Counted from the stretch's first letter, positions 36,279 through 48,649 are shown. The stretch: DNA of 64,000 nt from Sphagnum compactum (GCA_965153455.1 OZ234494.1:25039354-25103353); one strand, 5' to 3'. Program-made: numbers and translations. Notes: generated by a model from the sequence alone, not told the origin.

Positions 36279-36589
36279 TAACACTTTACCTAGAACATAA
36301 TGAGTAGGAGATTGACTATTTGAAAGTATGTAATGCCCTGGGAACCAAGGTGGGACTCCACCCTGCTGTTACCACCTCCCTGGCGTAGAAACTCAGGAGC
36401 AAACAAACATTTAGCAATTTGGTGTAATTTCCTTACCGTGAGTTGGAGATTTCGTGGAGCCTCCCTCGAACCCCTAGTAGTATGCACAATTGCGCTTGGG
36501 AGGTGCCCACAAATAACAAAGGGAAACGTCTCAGAGCTTTTTCTGAACAGTAGAAAGCTCATGTGAGATATAGAAGAAATTGCCATCAT

Positions 36590-36710
36590 CGATAGGAAGA
36601 TTTAGCCAAATCTGGCTATAACCGAGATATTAAATAAAAACTTATAATCAACCCTTTTATATTTATGGCTACGCACTGAAAACCAAATATAGGAATCTGG
36701 CACATTTATA
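36590..36710. repeat. Dispersed TAGCCAAAT-TGGCTA repeat, copy
   Basis: gaagatttagccaaatctggctat...cttataatcaacccttttatattta matches related text near 38735, 60100 and 60600. The core is a near palindrome. Confidence 0.7.
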
Positions 36711-38719
36711 TTTATATTTTTCTCACTTCTGGCAGTGGAAACCCTCCAAAATCACTTCATCTTTCAATTTTTCGTTTTTTAATTTCCCTGTTTGGCAATT
36801 TTTTGCGAGTAAAAGAAAGGCGGCAACGAAGCTCAACGTGAAATTAGATCACCAGGTGTAGGAGAGCGAACGTTCTTACACCTTCTCCTTAAGAGTGGTA
36901 TGCATGTAAGTCCGAGGTGTAATATCCTATACAGCTTGCAAATGGAGCTTGTAAATATATAAACAAGAGTGCTTGCTAATGGAGCTGATAAAGGGAAGGC
37001 AGAATTTACAAAGGATCCTTTAAAGGGAGCTTTCAAAAGCAAGACAACCAAAGGAGGTTGCAAAGGACCTAAGGTGCTTGATAAGAGTTTAAACATCAGG
37101 ACAGTACAAATTTACGCTGAAAAGCTGCTCATATTGGGCATGCCTGATGTTTAGGGTTATAGATGCGAGCTTGCAAATCTGACTTAATTCCTCTTGGAGG
37201 TAAATACTGGAGATGGAGGTTTGGGATGTTCTCTATAGTAGGTTACACTCTGCACTTTGGTGGGTGGTGATGAATTTGACCTTCTCTTCGGATAAAACTT
37301 GCCCTTCTCTTTAGATAGTACAACAGGATTCAAGGACACATGAGAAGCATGCAATGTCCTCATAGAAGCAGGTCAATCAGGATCCAAGTTGTGGTACACA
37401 ATCAAACCACTGGATGCGTGGGGGCCTTCCTAGATTGGGGGGCTGAGAGTGAAATACAAATCAAACTTTGGATTCTCTTGACTCAATCTGGGGTCCTGAC
37501 ACTGAACCAGCTGAGTTGCAACAAACTGTTTAGTAAAGATTTCAGTCTGTGCTGAATAATCCTAGTATAATTTCTTCTCTTAAACCAGCTGACAGCTGGA
37601 TTCCCACACAGCAGATATGCATACAGAGATTCCACTTGATTGTACAGAGATTTCTCTTCACAGATAGGGTCTTCTGGAGGCAAGCATTTGGCAATTGCAT
37701 AGATAGTGAGCAGTCCCCTGTAATGCTGAGAAAAACGTCCACTGCATTTGGCAAGGCCAGCATTCAAATGCATAGCAATTACTGAATCTGCTGAGCAGGC
37801 CCTAAATTGATGTCTGTGCATAATGAGAAGATAGGCACATAGAGCTGAGACTAACTATCCAGATGAAATAAAGCATGTGAATGTGTAGAGCAGTTATCCC
37901 ATTTGGAGTCTGGTTCACTCCAATTGGAACTGCAAACAGATCAGCACACAGTTCCATCCAACCACAGTTTCATCAGGATCCTTCAACCCTCCCCCCCCCT
38001 TTTGCTCCTGCAAAGACAAATCTGTTTTGATCAATTTGACATGTACATGTCTTCACATTTTCCTCTCACAATGACAAGTTTCTAATTTCCCGCCCATGGT
38101 GCAGCGACTTTCTAGAATAGCTGCAAGTTTGGAACATTGATCTGTACGACAAATAGTACGTTCTTCACTGCACCCTTCATAGTAGCCTTGTGAAGCTTTT
38201 GTATTTCAAACTCTGCAGCTTATGATGTGGATTTGGCATCCTCTTCAAAGCTCATTGATCACTCCTAGAACTTGTTTCAAAGGATCCAGGACCTGAAAAT
38301 TGACTACTCCCAGAAACGTGAAGTACAAAATATAACAAGCTGTCAAGATTTCCAACTTTTCCTGGCTATCTACGGTACCCAAGGCTATGGAAGGGGCTCA
38401 AATTACAGGAAGTACCTTAGCAGTGACAACAGGTATTCCATTGGGCCCTCCTGGCCTCTGCCATGTGTGACCCACAGTTTACTGCTCCAAAATCTTTAAG
38501 CACAAAAGAGCTATTGCTTCAAGCATCCCATAACTGCATTTCTCAAAGGACTGTGACAGCTGACTCCATGTGTAACTCTCAAATATATAAAATCTGGATC
38601 TGGCCAAAGCAAAGCAGCATACTGCCATAAACATCAGTAAGCAGGGCTTTGCAGCTCTCAGAAGCTTGGTGAGAAATTATCCAGCAGCTTAATCCCTAAT
38701 GTTGGCACAACAAATCTAG

Positions 38720-38860
38720 CCAATCTGGCTATCATCCGCAAGAAGATTTACCCAAACTTGGTTATAGACCACATATGAAAGTAGAAAAATTAAGAATCCT
38801 TTATATTTTGGCTAAGCAGGAACCTGTTGTAGAATTATGGGGATTTTGAATGATAAAAAA
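38720..38860. repeat. Dispersed TAGCCAAAT-TGGCTA repeat, copy
   Basis: gcaagaagatttacccaaacttggttatagacca...tatgaaagtagaaaaattaag, then ttttggctaagcaggaacctgttgtag. It matches 60090-60190 closely. Confidence 0.75.
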
Positions 38861-40430
38861 AGTCTGGTGAATTAGGGCCAATTTTTGGACAAAAATCCAT
38901 TGCATGTGTTGAAATCATATTTTGCAGGTTGGAAAAATGAGAAATTTTACCCCAAAAAAGAAAAACTAAGGGTGAATATATATGTTGGGGAACCCATTGG
39001 GAAGATTCTGGAAAGACATTGGAAGCAATTTCAAAAATCCAACACCCCCCACCCTCTCCAAAAGAAAAAAGTTTGAGAGCCTTGGCTACATGCTAGCTCA
39101 CCTCATTGGCTGTCAAGAATTTATATGCCTACATGTGTTTAACCATTTTTGGCTTAGGCTAACGGCAGGTAGAGAATCATGGGTAAATAGTGGAACCTGT
39201 TTTTTTTCCCTCGATTTTCTGTAGTCAAAGTTCCATTTTACGTTGGTACTTACTGTTCCCTTTTAATGTGCTTGCATCCAACATCAACTTTGAAAAATAA
39301 AAATTGTTGTCCATAATATGCATTGGTCGTGGGTTATAGCCCAGTTAAATAGTTGTATATTTGTAACACACATCTCCTGGCTTATTTTGTTCAGCTGAAC
39401 CCATTACCCAAATTAAGTTCCACAATAGTCATGTAATTTATTTAAGCTTTCCAGATGGTAAAAAAACAGTAAGATGAAAGCGCAATAATGATACACCCTC
39501 ATCTTGTAATAATAATCAAATGCTGTGAAAATACACAACTTACACTTTCTTTAGAAACCCATGCTTGATTTTGTCCGTGACATGACACCAAACACTTAAT
39601 ATGTGCCTCTAGAACTGAAACGTATGAATCTATATTTAACCATTAACAATTCATCACAATGTAAGTGCATGAAAATTAAATTACATATTCGGATTAGATA
39701 TATGTTACCAATTTAACTCAATCCCACAATGACTCATGTTGACCAGTGCCGCCATTTTTCAAGATCACAGTACCTAGTCTAATAAGAGGAACTACAATCT
39801 AGATCATTAGTTTTCAGCATTGGTGTCCTCACCAGCCCAATTGCTAGAGGGTGCACAAGATCCAGGCAGTGGTGTAGACTTTCTCTCCCCTAATTTTAGT
39901 GCCTTAGCGTTTGATCAAAACCTTTAACTAATTTCTCAAGAGAAGCAAGAACCGTCTTAAGAGAAGAAACAAAAGTTCAACAACAAGAGAAGTTCTTAAA
40001 AGAAGAAATTTTTTTGAGAAGAAAAAGTGGGAGTTCGGAAAAAGAAAAAACATTTGCCAGGATGATGCATGCAAAGAGTGGACGAGGTTTACTAAATAGT
40101 CTGCAAGTAGCTCCACAATTTTAATTATGAACAAAAAATTCTGCAATTCAAAGTTTCTGAAAACTGTCAATAATTGGGAATTCGACGTCCTGCGTCAGCT
40201 TCTGATTAGACAATTGCTTTTGCAACAAAAATTGATGAACCTGGACCTTCAAACAATTGTCATAATTGCAGGAAATTGAGTACTAACCTGAGAAATTCGG
40301 TAGTTACCACGAGTAGCAATCAGCTGATGGATTATAAGAAGAAGGTTGAACAAAGGAAGTTTCATGGAACTGTGCTATCAATATTGCAGACTCCATGCAT
40401 GAGAGCTACTGGAGATTGCATGGAACCACT

Positions 40431-42016
40431 TCAAACTGGTATTGCGGGTGGCGGCGAAGGAGAGGGAGGTGGTGGTGATGGAGACGCTGAGGGTGGCGGT
40501 GGCGAAGGAGAGGGAGGTGGTGGTGATGGAGACGCTGAGGGTGGCGGTGGCGAAGGAGAGGGAGGTGGTGGTGATGGAGACGCTGAGGGTGGCGGTGGCG
40601 AAGGAGAGGGAGGTGGTGGTGATGGAGACGCTGAGGGTGGCGGTGGCGAAGGAGAGGGAGGTGGTGGTGATGGAGACGCTGAGGGTGGCGGTGGCGGAGG
40701 AGAAGCTGGAGGTGGTAGTGGCGGCGGACACGGTGGGGGTGCCGGATCAGAGGAATTTGCTGGTGGAGGTGGAGACGGTGGGGGTGGCGGAGATGGTGGG
40801 GGTGGAGACGGTGGGGGTGGCGGAGATGGTGGGGGTGGCGGAGCAGAGGCATTTGCTGGTGGTGGTGGAGGAGGAGAGGGAGGTGGTGGCGGTGGAGATG
40901 CTGGGGGAGGAGAATGATGAGGTGGGGGGTGTGCGTGAGGAGGAGGACATGGAGGATGGCTTCTGTGAGGGGGAGGAGGGTGGCTAGTGTAATAAAGGGG
41001 AGGTGGAGGGTGGCTCGTGTAATGAAGGGGAGGTGGAGGGTGGCGCCTTTGAGGGGGAGGAGGGTGACTCGTGTAATGAACGGGAGGTGGAGGGTGGCGC
41101 CTTTGAGGGGGAGGAGGGTGACTCGTGTAATGAAGGGAAGGTGGAGGGTGGTGCCTTTGAGGGGGAGGAGGATAGTGATGCCTGGGAGGTGGAGAGTGGT
41201 TCCTATGAGGAGGAGGAGGAGGAGGGTGACGCCTAGGAGGTGGAGGGTGGCTCCAGTGAGGGGAAGGAGGAGGGCTCCTATGAGGGTGAGGAGGTGATGG
41301 TGGAGATGCTATGATCCATGATCTCCATCGTCTAGTGAAAAAATACTTTGTCTTCGATTTGGAATCAACCTGTTCAGCAAAAAGAAGCGTTTCAAAAACT
41401 GTTCAAAGACAAGAAATAGGTACTGCATTCAGGATGAAAGCATTCTTACCCTACAGTTCTGTGAACAACGTTAACTTTGACCATGACGTGCATGTGGTAC
41501 TGTAGTTCAAGCTTCCACCACTCACGAGCTGGGAGCCAAAAAATATGTACCGTGACCAAGATTCAAGTATCTTTTCTACTAGAAACCCGGACAGTACTTG
41601 ACATGAGTTGAAGTTGGAGTACTTACGCGGCTCAGTACATTCGAGAACACCGAGGAGTCATCGAGGTGCGTCAAGACTTCTGAACGCGGTGATTCCTCAT
41701 ACCTCAACGTCAAAGCTGTACACAGGGGAGTACGACGTTCAGTGTGGACTGAAGAAACTGAAACGGAGCAAGACCTTCTGCATAAGAATGCTATTATAAC
41801 TCATGCACATTGCATCGGCCTATCTAGAATGTTTTACTCTGAAGAGAAAACGGAGGAACATGAAGCTAGATGCGTACCTGAAGGGTACTCAGACTCAAAT
41901 ACTTGACGCGGTCCTGCGGCCTCCACAGGACCGAAGACAATTGTACTGCTCATCCACACAAGGTGCGTGATGAGCAGCACAAGCGTCCTGCATGTAGGTG
42001 AATACGAGCGCTCCAT
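40431..42016 (-). CDS. Secreted proline-rich (extensin-like) protein, copy 2
   Basis: Three exons with the same structure as copy 1. Exon 1 is 41878-42016: MERSYSPTCRTLVLLITHLV, signal peptide ending near VEAA, donor CTTCAG/gtacgc. Exon 2 is 41627-41757: 131 nt, exactly the copy 1 length; RTPLCTALTLRYEESPRSEV; donor gtaagt. Exon 3 is 40431-41369: 939 nt, starting VDSKSKTKYFFTRRW and ending AIPV then stop. Exon 3 is open throughout but has no internal Met. It encodes His/Arg-rich PPP blocks, a Tyr-bearing repeat (LHYTSHPPPP), SPPPP blocks, and five copies of a 16-residue unit (PSASPSPPPPSPSPPP). About 403 residues. Ser-Pro4 and Tyr motifs are typical of extensin-type wall proteins. The Gly-rich plus-strand frame over exon 3 is a shadow. 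Confidence 0.75.
40450..40690 (-). repeat. Five 48-bp tandem repeats in the proline-rich exon
   Basis: The gacgctgagggtggcggt phrase recurs every 48 bp at about 40480, 40529, 40577, 40625 and 40673. 48 bp equals 16 codons, so copy number can change without breaking the frame. Copy 1 of the gene lacks this array. Confidence 0.95.
41000..41140 (-). repeat. 54-bp tandem repeats in the proline-rich exon
   Basis: gaggtggagggtggcgcctttgag and gagggtgactcgtgtaatgaa alternate two to three times, coding for Pro/His blocks with HYTSH on the minus strand. Confidence 0.85.
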
Positions 42017-42159
42017 TTTCAATACAGTCCGGGTTCTTTTCCTGCAATGCACCCATTTCTGCATTAGTCTTGCAGACTGTCAGAGAATAGGTAACTTCCC
42101 GTGTCCACACAGTTTCTATCCACAGCAAACTCACGCTATCTGACGAAGAAACAAAGTCC

Positions 42160-43010
42160 GGCTAGCTAAGACTGCAGATTGGGTGCTCCTCGCTCTTTTC
42201 CTTTGCATGTAGATGATCTTGCAGCGGATCCGAGTAATAGTTTCTTGTCTCTTTGGCTACCAGCAATTTCCTTCGGATCCATCTGGCTGTTTTCTTCGAC
42301 AAGTTTTGAACCGCTCGTAATCTTGAGTCCTGAGATGCCTTTCTTAGATGTGTACACCAATGCAATCCACAGGCCCTCTCAGCTGCTGCTCACCCGATCT
42401 CGCGTCAATGCTTTTTCCTTAAATATTACTGGCCGTCCCCCGCCTCTTGATCTCGATCAGAAGCTGCCAAGAGCAGTGGATGCAGAAGAAAAATGCAGGT
42501 CCAATGACTGATCCCACGCCAGAAATTAAGCAGAAAAATCAGACGACGTGCGATGTAAGAGAGTACCTGAGTTGGTTGCTTCTAGTAGATATCGCTGTCG
42601 ATTCGATCTATCGCAATATGTGTGTATCGTGATTAGTTCAAGTCGATGGTTGCAGGAGGAGTTACCATCTCACGTTTGCAGCTACTGAAGCTCGACACTA
42701 GTTTACTACTAGTCAGTCTTTCATGTCCCCATCTGCCAAAGCTGGGCCGGCGCGTATACTTGAACTGATGCAAAGGCGAAGTAGATCTACATAAATGTAA
42801 TCTGATCCGTAGGACTTTGACCATGTATCAAGAATACTACCATTATAAGCTTGCAAAATCTTAAATTATACACATGAGCGCACACAGATCAGCGAAGCCA
42901 ACCAGTACTCGGCGCGGCGTGGAGAAGAGGAGATCTGCATCCGGCCCATCTGTATTGTGCACGCGTCCAAAACAGGCTGAATTTACTACCCGCACTTTAC
43001 ATTTCCATAC
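42160..43010 (-). promoter_or_regulatory. Conserved leader or promoter DNA of copy 2
   Basis: It matches 34010-34870 in patches (tacaccaatgcaat; cagaagaaaaatgcaggtcc; gggccggcgcgt) without a shared reading frame. The position upstream of the proline-rich gene suggests leader and promoter sequence. Confidence 0.35.
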
Positions 43011-43259
43011 TTGGGTCTGAAGAGAATTATCTGATTAACGTAAGATTGCGCTCGAATTTTAACTACTTTCGTGACTGTCGACCGCGATTGCTCCATTTTA
43101 AATTTTTGCAGCGTATATTCGTATTTCCGATGAGATAGTTCCCCATGTAGCTGGCTCCTTGTGTGTGTCGAGAGTAAAACTTTTTCTCTAACAAAATTTT
43201 TGCAGCAGCACCAGTAGAATATCTTTAAGATGCAGCCGAAATAGTAGTAGTAGTGGGGC

Positions 43260-44496
43260 CAAAAAAGGGGGTAACATAAAAATGAAGAGCACTCTCTCTA
43301 TTCTAGTACTCTTTTCTAAACCTGCTATAACTTACAACTTGAACTGCATTAATTTACACAATCCTGACTTCTAAGACCCAAAGCTCAGGTGAATAAGAAT
43401 GTTCCTGAGTCGCTCTCATTGAGCATCAACCACTACCTTATGGCATTGCTGCACCCTATTCTCTCTGAAATCCCTGAAGTTTTCACAAGCAAGGAATCCC
43501 ATCACTGTCCCAAGATCTGAGGCATCAAAGGATTAACTAGTTTCAGTCCCAACCCCAGACAAATGAATTGCTGCAGATCCTCATCCCAGAGTGCCAACCA
43601 GGGCACTCATTCACTCAACATCACAAGTCCCATCTCACTTTGCACAATGCCATAACAGGTTGTAGCTCACGAATCCACGAATCCTCTGAGTTCTGCATCA
43701 CTTTCATCACCAACCTATGACATAAACTACTACGTACTACATTGTCTCTATGAAGGAGCGAAATTGCTGAGGACAATAATATGCACTAGAGCATTCATCT
43801 CTCTTACATTTCAACTTACACCAACACTATATTCCTCCCAACACATAATCTAGACATAGAATTCTTCTCTTCCTCATTTTCCCTCTGGTGTCCTTTTGAG
43901 CACAACCACCAACCTTCAAATAGTAGTGCAAATTTTCATCCTTTCGCAATCCAACCCATCAATTGGCACCTTGATCCCACAAGAAATCATGAAGAACGAA
44001 AACCAAAACAACACTGCAAGCTCATCCTCCAAATTGGGTGCAAATTCTTTAAAGAGTATCAAAATCTCATCACGTCACCCTTTTTTGTTTTTTTTATCTA
44101 TTCTTTTTTTACCATGTAAAAACACTTTTATAGATGATTATGATGAAATCTAAAATTGTACATAATGATCTAAAATATAATCCTTCTGAAATTTTGACAA
44201 CTTTTGACTCATTATTTTTATGTGGATTAAAATATAAGGTAAAAAGGGATTGCAATAAGGACTAAGCCCTTTCTATCCTATGTGGTACATTTTAAAGGAT
44301 TTTCACTCAATTAGGAGAAACAAAGCGCCCACATTCTTCTGTCTCCATGAATGCAAAAAACAAAACAAACAAACACACTCTATTTCGAGTAGCACATGAT
44401 CAACGTGCTCATGACCAGTCACATTTCACCATCAATCGCCAATTTAGGGCAAAAAGTGGTTAACCTTTTTCATTTTAGGGTTCCTCTGAGGTCACA
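43260..44496 (-). repeat. LTR (3' end of the minus-strand element)
   Basis: It matches 49685-50656 through gtaacataaaaatgaa, gcattaat(t/c)tacacaatcctga, ttctctctgaaatcc and caccatcaatcgcca. It carries about 270 extra bases (roughly 44040-44308) absent from its partner. Confidence 0.85.
44040..44308. mobile_element. Insertion of about 270 bp in one LTR
   Basis: The partner LTR goes from ccaaatta directly to ggggaaacaaggcgccc, whereas this LTR has about 270 AT-rich bases between ccaaattggg and caattaggagaaac. The edges suggest a short duplication of aaatt/caatt. No terminal repeats were fixed, so its type is unknown. Confidence 0.5.
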
Positions 44497-44499
44497 TAT

Positions 44500-45455
44500 G
44501 TGGCCTCTCCCAATGTTCATAGAAAATTTATGTCCTCGTAGATTCACACCTCAAGTCGCATGGTAAATCTACAAATCTTGTTTGGCTCTTTGTTAAGTTT
44601 GGCCCTTATTCTCCTTAAGAATACCTACTCCCATTCCATTATTCTACTTTTGACAATTCTTTCTATCTTTGTACCCAACAAACAAATAAGATCCTTCCCA
44701 GTTGGCTAATAATGACAAGTCAATTTTCTTGGTTTCCACATTTTCACAAACACCTAAGGGTGTTATAGCATGCAAAAGTATACCAAAAAAGTAATGCTCA
44801 AGATTGCAATTTTCTAATTGTTTCGAAAAAATTTACCTGAATGTAAAAAATGTGATATGTAGATGTTTTTGAAAGCTTCAAAATTTGTATCAACTTTTAC
44901 ACTTGTAGTGGCTCATTTTTATACAAACTTACATTGAAATGTCCTTTTCTTTCTCTTACTTGCAAGGTTTTCGACACTAGTTTCTTCTCGTTGCCATCAT
45001 TGTTGTTGTGACAATTAAGCACAAAGTGACTAGAGCTTGGAAAAATGTGAAGGGAAAAAAAGGAAGCCAATGAAACGCATCTTTGATGGAGTGTGTTACC
45101 AATTTGTGCATGGACTCTACCTTTTTTCAAGTTTGAACCCTCCCAGAAACTTATTTTCTTATTAAAGTTAATATACATGTCTCCATAGAGTTTGTCTCTT
45201 TTGTATTTGTCTTCTTGAAATTAATTTTGATTTCCTTATGTCTTCTTATTGTAAGCTTAGAAATTATGTTGATTCATGATAATTGTAACTTGGTTTACAA
45301 TTTTTCACTTGAGCATCAAAGGATTGGAGTTTAAGGTGATGGGTTTAGGGTTTACAATGTACACCCAACACAATGTGCAAGGTCAAGAGCTAAGCACCCC
45401 ATGTGTACGTAATTGCTTGATTATCTATCTTCTATTACTACTATGAGATTCTCCC
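44500..45455. other. Internal spacer of the LTR element
   Basis: No recognised domain. The minus-strand frame at 44897-45178 shows no family resemblance. A polypurine tract before the LTR could not be fixed. Confidence 0.4.
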
Positions 45456-46584
45456 TCACTTCAAGAACCATAGAGAATCTTGGACCACCTTTGTTGCACA
45501 TGGGAGCATTGGAAATTTTGAAGTTATGACCATGTGGGAGTATATAAATGTTAGACCAAAATCTATCAACAACCTATAAGGAATGTTGGTACCTCGATGG
45601 TTCACCACTCTTTGGTACCATACACCTCCAATGATCATATCCCCTTCGTACCAAATATTTCCCCATTTGTTTTCAAATGTCTCTTGGCACCTATGCAAGG
45701 GCCTATTGCATAGAATAAAAGGGATCGCCCTTTTCCAATTCATTGGCAATGACTGCAACATTATCACCAATTTCAACATTGTAGCCTTAAATTCCATATC
45801 ACTGTCATCTCTAGCCTCAAATTTTGAATCAGAGCTTTCAACATTGTTCATCATGGTTCGTGCCTTCAAGTTATAATCAAAAACCAAACTTATTAGAATG
45901 AAATGAAAGATGTTTCTGACAAAACCTGGGATATTTAAATAAATGTCAACTAAACTCGAACAAAGTAATGTAGAAAATGAAAGACATGTACACAAGAAAA
46001 CAAATGTGACATTGACCATGAAGGACCATGAAATAACATAATAAATGGAGGTTAGAATATGATAACTTATATTTACAAAACATTGAGAGACCCAAAGTCA
46101 AGAGTCTCTAAGGCATGACATGGGTTTTAATCTCGCAAAATTCTGAATTATCATCCATCCATTCAAGGTAGAAGCATGCAAGCCACCTCATTTTCAACAG
46201 AGTGTGACCTCGATGAAAGATAGATGCCATTGAATGCATGGATCGACAACTAAAAATTTGCTTATAGTCCCAACTTGCTAACCAATCAACATTTTTAAGC
46301 TTGATTAAAAAGAAATAGCAGATGACATTCCTCCTAACACTTGCGTATGCTTCATGTTGCTCAACTAGTTTTCGTTGACAAAAAACAACAAAATTTGCAA
46401 CACACTTGAGTCGTTTGCTATTCATATTCATTTGTTCTTTTCGAATTTCCTGCTTCAAGATAAATCTAACCCCATCATGGACGCCTTTGCCATGACCAGT
46501 ACCAAAATAAGACCACACCATCCTACACCCATGGGGCAAGTGTATAGGATCCTTGGTCTTAGATTGATATTTGTAACAACGCAA
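45456..46584 (-). pseudogene. Foreign open frames with HGKG motif inside the LTR element
   Basis: The first frame (46584-46108) reads MVWSYFGTGHGKGVHDGVRF, then LKQEIRKEQMNMNSKRLKCV, and later RSMHSMASI and LKMRWLACFYLEWMDD, ending KTHVMP. A second frame (46019-45456) carries FENKWGNIWYEGDMIIGGVW and YRLLIDFGLTFIYSHMVI. I recall HGKG-x-DG followed by a Cys-rich RSxHS...LACF segment from plant and animal proteins linked to DNA transposons, but I cannot name the family with certainty. It is not a gag or pol domain. Frameshifts and stops indicate it is broken. Confidence 0.5.
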
Positions 46585-47256
46585 AACAACAAAAACTACC
46601 TAGGGATTCAGAGTACTTGGCTAAGTTTTGTTAGAATAATAAACCACTATGGAAGTTAAGGCATATAAGTAAAGAACATACCATATAACCATTCAAAATT
46701 GAAGGAAGTGGGAATTGGAGCAAAATGGCAGGTTATAGCTTTTATGCAAGCAAAATTATTTTGAACGGCATGCAAGTGGCATGCAACATATCATTGAAAA
46801 GCTCTTGAAAAGGGCTATAACTTTGTTTTGGACCTCACCTTAATCGAAGGTATATAAAAAAAAATATAAACCTTCAAAGTGCCAAGAGTCTCAATTTCGA
46901 GAAAAATGACATTTGGATCTAACCCTTGTTGTTAATCACAGATAATATTATGAGGAGGAAGGTGGTGGATTCCTCCAAGTCCAAGCTATGATAAGTCTTG
47001 TGAGTCTATGTATGCCCATGGCTCGTATGTGCACCAAAAGTGCTCCAACTATGCACTAACCAACTTGTTATTTAGTTTTTGCAGGTCTATGTGAATAGTT
47101 GACCCACTTATCACTCGTCTTAGTCCTCATCTTGAAGCTCCAACACGCCCCTCTTACCTCCGAAATGTTGCAAAGTACGGACCGTACCCCAATTCGTTCT
47201 TCTTCCGTTGTTTTCACTTTCAAATTCGCATTTGAATCTTTCAAGGAGTTTGGGGG

Positions 47257-47525
47257 TGTGTCAACCTACCTACCTACCCACCAACCCACCCACCTACCTA
47301 AATGTAATACCTACCTACCCACCCGCCCGCCCACCTATTTACATACTACATACTTACCTACCTAGATGTACCTACCTACCTACTTACATGCCTATCCACC
47401 CACCTATAACCTACCTATGTATTAACTACCTAACTACCTACCCACCCACCTATAACCTACCTACATATTAACTACCTACCTACCTACCCACCTGTCTACC
47501 TATCCACCCACCTATGACCTACCTC
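47257..47525. repeat. CCTA/CCCA tetranucleotide repeat block
   Basis: Irregular runs of cctacctac and ccacccacc, mixed with cctataacctacctatgtatt units of about 65 bp that recur two or three times. It lies between the gag and the HGKG frames of the minus-strand element. The Pro/Thr/Tyr frames over it are by-products of the repeat. Confidence 0.9.
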
Positions 47526-47559
47526 ATATCTTGCCTTTCAAAAACTAGGTAATGATTTT

Positions 47560-48640
47560 GGATTTTGTAGTATTTGTTATTTTCCCAATCTTCGTCAGTG
47601 GTCCTACACCATCTTCAATTGGTTCTTCCTCATTTCTATCAATTTTAAGAGAGACAAAAAGTTTTCAATGCCTTGGTATTCTTGTTCCTAAAAACACATT
47701 ATTATATATTCCACATAATCTGTTTAATTATGATAATGTGGCCTCCTCATCATTGATTAGTACCTCGAAGTAGTTAATAGTGGCAAGAGGACCTGATCCA
47801 TTCTTCTTCCAACAACATTCTTCAGTATGAATTAATCCAAAACAATATGAACATTTGAGTCCTCAATTCTCTGTTTTATGCCCTCCTCCACATTTACCAC
47901 ACTTGGGTTTCTTAAAGAATTTTGAACATGAAGAAACATTGTGTCCCATCATATTGCATAGTTGACATACACTTGAGCTGTTTGGAATTGCAGGTTGAGC
48001 CTATTCCTTACCATTGGATCCCTTAAAGAAATTAATCAATGTTTCATTCAAAACATGAATATATTGCTTTATCAATGTTTCTTTTTCATTCATTTCATCT
48101 TTTGGCTCATCCTTCAAACGTTCAAAAGGCGTCTCTCCTATCTCACCCACAACCTTCCACCTCAATGGTTGAAGCCAAAAGCTCATCCATGTCATCATAG
48201 GTGTGTACCACACAAAGTTTCTTAATTTCTACTCTAAAACATGTTAAAAATTGCCTCCTCCTTTCAAGATCCAAGATCTTTCCTTTCACAAATAGATGTT
48301 TTAATCTATCATAATAACTCTGAACCCATTGGCTAGGCTCTTGCTTGATAGTGTCCATTTTCACTCTCAAGTCTTCTCCATCATACACCCCGTACTTGGC
48401 CAACATTTGAATATGCAAGGTTTGCCAATCTAGCGGTGCAGGGTTCAATCTTTTGTACTAATCCTTGGCCTTCCCTCATAAATTGAGTTCAACAATCTTA
48501 AAGAGTTTCTCCTCATCATACTCACCAACCTCTGTTGCCATCTACAATCTCTTTGCCCAATCAAACATGTCTTCCAAATCTTTTCCCCAAAACAACTCAT
48601 CCAACCCTTTAGGGTTGGTCATCTTCATGAAAACAAAAAT
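47560..48640 (-). pseudogene. Gag with CCHC zinc knuckles (gypsy-type)
   Basis: Reading down the minus strand: a KGLDELFWGKDLEDMF-like start in broken frames at about 48.6 kb; WVQSYYDRLKHLFVKGKILD; RRQFLTCFRVEIKKLCVVHT (48448-48143); a shifted frame with ETLIKQYIHVLNETL (48213-48001); then the zinc knuckle CQLCNMMGHNVSSC (CX2CX4HX4C). A second Cys-rich stretch (CGKCGGGHKTEN) and CSYCFGLIHTEECCWKK follow. NYFEVLINDEEATLSQLNRL comes next, which I associate with gypsy gag-protease junctions of non-seed plants. At least three frame breaks make it inactive. Confidence 0.75.
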
Positions 48641-48649
48641 TCCTAGCAC

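Larger units (their letters stand above)
35460..38800. repeat. Dispersed duplication, copy 1 (partner 51.55-53.90 kb)
   Basis: Shared landmarks in order: ctggacttttgtcaa; taaagggaaggcagaat; gatggag(g/a)tttgggatgtt; gggtcctgacactg; aagacaaatctgtttt; and aaaatctggatctggccaaagcaaa followed by gggctttgcag. It carries no consistent open frame. Copy 1 contains two small inverted-repeat elements that copy 2 lacks. Confidence 0.8.
39300..43020. repeat. Segmental duplication, copy 2 (proline-rich gene)
   Basis: Partner of 31680-34900, same orientation, about 7.6-8.2 kb away. Coding exons are the best-conserved part. Confidence 0.85.

Noticed and set aside
40276-40917. 213-codon Gly-rich plus-strand open frame
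   Set aside because: It is the complement of the proline-rich exon 3 of the minus-strand gene. The minus strand has splice sites, a signal peptide and a conserved paralogue; the plus frame has none.
47099-47471. Frames rich in PTYLPT
   Set aside because: By-product of the CCTA/CCCA simple repeat.
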